A stretch of DNA of 64,000 nt from Streptomyces longhuiensis. Its GTDB lineage: Bacteria; Actinomycetota; Actinomycetes; Streptomycetales; Streptomycetaceae. A model generated the notes under the pieces. It worked only from the letters and a program-made list of their open reading frames with translations, did not search any database and was not told where the DNA came from. The first letter of the stretch is position 1; each line of letters opens with the position of its first letter. Below are positions 62,004 to 64,000 of this stretch, piece by piece. Both the position numbers and the translations under genes were made by a program. The stretch covers positions 3,731,501 to 3,795,500 of the forward strand of contig NZ_CP085173.1 in NCBI RefSeq assembly GCF_020616555.1, given 5' to 3'.

Positions 62004-63882
62004 TCTTCAACGAGGGGGTGAGCAGCCCGTTGTCCTCGGTGAACTCGCCTTCCACCACAGCGAATTCACGGATGGACTCCGCCCGCGAGACCGCCTCGTT
62101 CGCATAGTCGACGGCCTGCTGCACCGCGGCGGTCATCCGCGGGTCGCGGACGACGTCGGCCATCGGGGTGTCGGCGGGCATCTTCCGTACGGACAGCCAG
62201 TGCGCGACCGCCTCCGGCTCCAGCGTGATCAGCGCGCCGACGTAGGAACGGTTGTCGCCCACGACGATGCACTGGCCGACGGGCGGGCGGCTGCGCAGCC
62301 GGTCCTCCAGGACGGCCGGCGAGACGTTCTTGCCGCCGGAGGTGACGATGATGTCCTTCTTGCGGCCGGTGATGGTGAGATAGCCGTCCTCGTCGAGGGC
62401 GCCCAGGTCACCGGTGGCGAACCAGCCGCCGTCGAGCACCTCTGCCGTCGCCTCGGGGTTGTTCCGGTATCCGCCGAAGACGATGCCGCCCTTGACGAGC
62501 ACCTCCCCGTCGTCGGCGATCCGCACGGCCGTGCCCGGCACCGGGAGGCCGACCGTCCCGGGACGCGGGGCGAGCGGTGGGGTGATCGTGGCGGCGGCGC
62601 TGGTCTCCGTCAGCCCGTACCCCTCGTAGATGAGGATCCCGGCGGCGTAGAAGAAGAGGTTGAGGCGCCGGTCGAGGGGGGAGCCACCGCTGATCGCGTA
62701 GCGCAGGCGCCCGCCGAGCTCCTTGCGCACACGGCGGAACACCAGCAGGTCGTAGAGGGCGTGGGCGATCCGGAGACCGAGGGACGGGCCCTTGCCGCGG
62801 GGATCCCTGCCGTGGCCGAGCAAGCGGGCCATGTGCGCCTCGCCGTAGTTCACCGCGATCCGGTCGGCCCGGTCGAACGACGCACCGCGGCCGAGTTTCT
62901 CCGCGGTGGCCCGGCCCGTGTCGTGGATCTTCTCGAAGAGGTACGGCACCCCGACCACGAACGTCGGCCGGAACGAGAGCAGTTGGGGCCGCAGCTCGTC
63001 GGGCTTGATGCCGGGGCAGTGGCCCAGTTCGATGCGGGCGAGCATGCAGGAGATCTGGATGGTGCGGCCGAGGATGTGCGCCAGGGGAAGGAACAGCAGC
63101 GTCGAGGCGACCTGCCCGGTCACCTCCTTGAAGATGGGGTGCAGCAGCTCCACCGTGTTCGCGGCCTCGGCGTGCAGATTGGCGTGGGTGAGGACGCAGC
63201 CCTTCGGCTTCCCGGTGGTCCCGGAGGTGTAGCAGACGGTCGCGACGGTGTCGGGGGTGAGGGCGGAGCGCCGCTTGGTCACCTCTTCGTCGTCCACCTC
63301 CCGTCCCAGGGTGGCGAGTTCGAGTACGGCGCCCGCGTTCAGTTCCCAGCAGCGCGGCCGCTCGTCCTCGGGCAGCGCGGCGAGCGCGGCCCGCGCGGTG
63401 GCCGTGTTCTCGGGCGTCTCGGTGATCAGATGGCGCGCGCCCGAGTCCCGGACGATCCACTCGATCTGTTCGGCCGACGAGGTGGCGTAGACGGGTACGG
63501 TCTGCCCGCCGGCCGCCCAGATGGCGAAGTCGAGGACGGTCCACTCGTAGCGCGTACGGGACATGAGGGCGACGCGCCCGCCGGGTTCGAGGCCTCCCGC
63601 GATCAGCCCCTTGGCCGCCGCGGTGACCTCACGCGCGAAGGCCGCCGCCGTGACGGGACGCCAGTGTTCGCCCTCCCGGCGCCGCAGGACCACGGCGTCG
63701 GGCGCCTCGGCGGCGTTCGTGAAGGGGATGTCGGCGGGCGTGCTCCCGCCGGGGTCCGCGGCGAGGGCGGCCGTGCGTGCCTCGCGCACGGTTCCGTGCC
63801 CGTCCTTGACGGTCTCGACGGTGGCCCGGTCCGTCAAGTCATCGCGCTGCTGTGCCCGTTGAAGATCCTTGCGTACGCCCAT
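61942..63882 (-). CDS. fadD: Long-chain fatty acid-CoA ligase (FadD-like)
   Basis: 646 residues, acyl-adenylating superfamily. P-loop CYTSGTTGKPKGCVLTH (about 219-235), GYGLTETSAAAT, and GDLGALDEDGYLTITGRKKD with the C-terminal lysine region SLKIKRHAV. Activates fatty acids as acyl-AMP then acyl-CoA. It may supply a starter or release/activate the product, or be an ordinary lipid gene at the cluster edge. ATG 63882. Confidence 0.92.
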   Translation of the reverse strand: MGVRKDLQRAQQRDDLTDRATVETVKDGHGTVREARTAALAADPGGSTPADIPFTNAAEAPDAVVLRRREGEHWRPVTAAAFAREVTAAAKGLIAGGLEPGGRVALMSRTRYEWTVLDFAIWAAGGQTVPVYATSSAEQIEWIVRDSGARHLITETPENTATARAALAALPEDERPRCWELNAGAVLELATLGREVDDEEVTKRRSALTPDTVATVCYTSGTTGKPKGCVLTHANLHAEAANTVELLHPIFKEVTGQVASTLLFLPLAHILGRTIQISCMLARIELGHCPGIKPDELRPQLLSFRPTFVVGVPYLFEKIHDTGRATAEKLGRGASFDRADRIAVNYGEAHMARLLGHGRDPRGKGPSLGLRIAHALYDLLVFRRVRKELGGRLRYAISGGSPLDRRLNLFFYAAGILIYEGYGLTETSAAATITPPLAPRPGTVGLPVPGTAVRIADDGEVLVKGGIVFGGYRNNPEATAEVLDGGWFATGDLGALDEDGYLTITGRKKDIIVTSGGKNVSPAVLEDRLRSRPPVGQCIVVGDNRSYVGALITLEPEAVAHWLSVRKMPADTPMADVVRDPRMTAAVQQAVDYANEAVSRAESIREFAVVEGEFTEDNGLLTPSLKIKRHAVAAAYEREIEDLYRG

Positions 63883-63946
63883 GACGGCTCCAGGTCGCGG
63901 CTGACGTGATCCCTGCGTCTCGCTCGTCCCACGCAGACTTGCAGAC

Positions 63947-63977
63947 TTACTCGGCCGTCAACTTACTCACGCGTAAG
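63947..63977. promoter_or_regulatory. Repeat/palindrome upstream of fadD
   Basis: CTTACTC occurs at 63947 and 63962 (15-bp spacing). The second copy is the left arm of CTTAC-TCACGC-GTAAG (63962-63977). Candidate TetR-type operator, about 65-95 bases upstream of the fadD start. Confidence 0.4.
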
Positions 63978-64000
63978 GGAAATTCAATGGGGCCGACGCG

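Overview
The window is high-GC actinobacterial chromosome, almost certainly Streptomyces. The evidence is third-position G/C bias in every gene, many GTG starts with GTGA/ATGA stop-start overlaps, a tRNA without an encoded CCA, an ssbB-dynB-dynA sporulation block, a PknG-type kinase operon, a SARP regulator, an AfsA-family enzyme and a rare TTA (bldA) codon in a regulator. All function calls come from reading the translated sequence; no database search was run.

Left part (1-25 kb). A sugar-uptake operon (two ABC permeases, a GH4 glycosidase and a BadF/BadG-type sugar kinase) ends at a hairpin near 4.07 kb. It is followed by a small overlapping operon: DUF3995 membrane protein, ECF-like sigma factor and SRPBCC protein. 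From 5.9 to 16.3 kb lies a seven-gene signalling operon. It holds GlnX-like membrane sensor, GlnH-like binding protein, coiled-coil protein, PknG-like kinase, PP2C phosphatase, VWA protein and zinc-ribbon/FHA protein: the known mycobacterial glnX-glnH-pknG sensor kinase unit extended with an eraser, a reader and two scaffold-like proteins. A PCMT-like methyltransferase, a truncated haemoglobin and a three-gene ABC exporter (two FtsX-type permeases and an ATPase, with a 32-codon coupled ORF in between) follow.

Middle (25-37 kb). On the minus strand are ettA, a thioesterase and an unknown protein. Next come a 0.7 kb gene-free stretch with a degenerate tRNA 3' end, a GT-C type glycosyltransferase, a sortase-anchored thioester-domain surface protein, ssbB, dynB and dynA. 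An intact tRNA-Arg(TCT) with a strong terminator closes this part.

Right part (37-64 kb) reads as one secondary-metabolite locus with its regulators. Regulation: two homologous MerR-type proteins, a cytoplasmic histidine kinase (TTA codon 25) with its LuxR-type response regulator, a SARP and a TetR protein. Assembly: KS, a catalytically dead KS (chain-length-factor type), ACP, malonyl transferase, a HadA/HadB-like pair of hotdog dehydratases, an SDR ketoreductase, a phosphopantetheinyl transferase and a CrtI-like FAD oxidoreductase. This is the parts list of a highly reducing type II PKS that makes a polyene. Tailoring: UbiA prenyltransferase, AfsA-family butenolide synthase in one overlapping operon with a HAD protein and the SDR, a SnoaL-like protein and a methyltransferase. 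Export: an MmpL protein coupled to a repeat-rich membrane protein, and a DHA2-type MFS pump. A fadD gene faces the TetR gene at the right edge. The most interesting idea is that AfsA here is fed by the dedicated PKS, so the locus could make a prenylated polyenyl or aryl butenolide rather than a fatty-acid-derived hormone.
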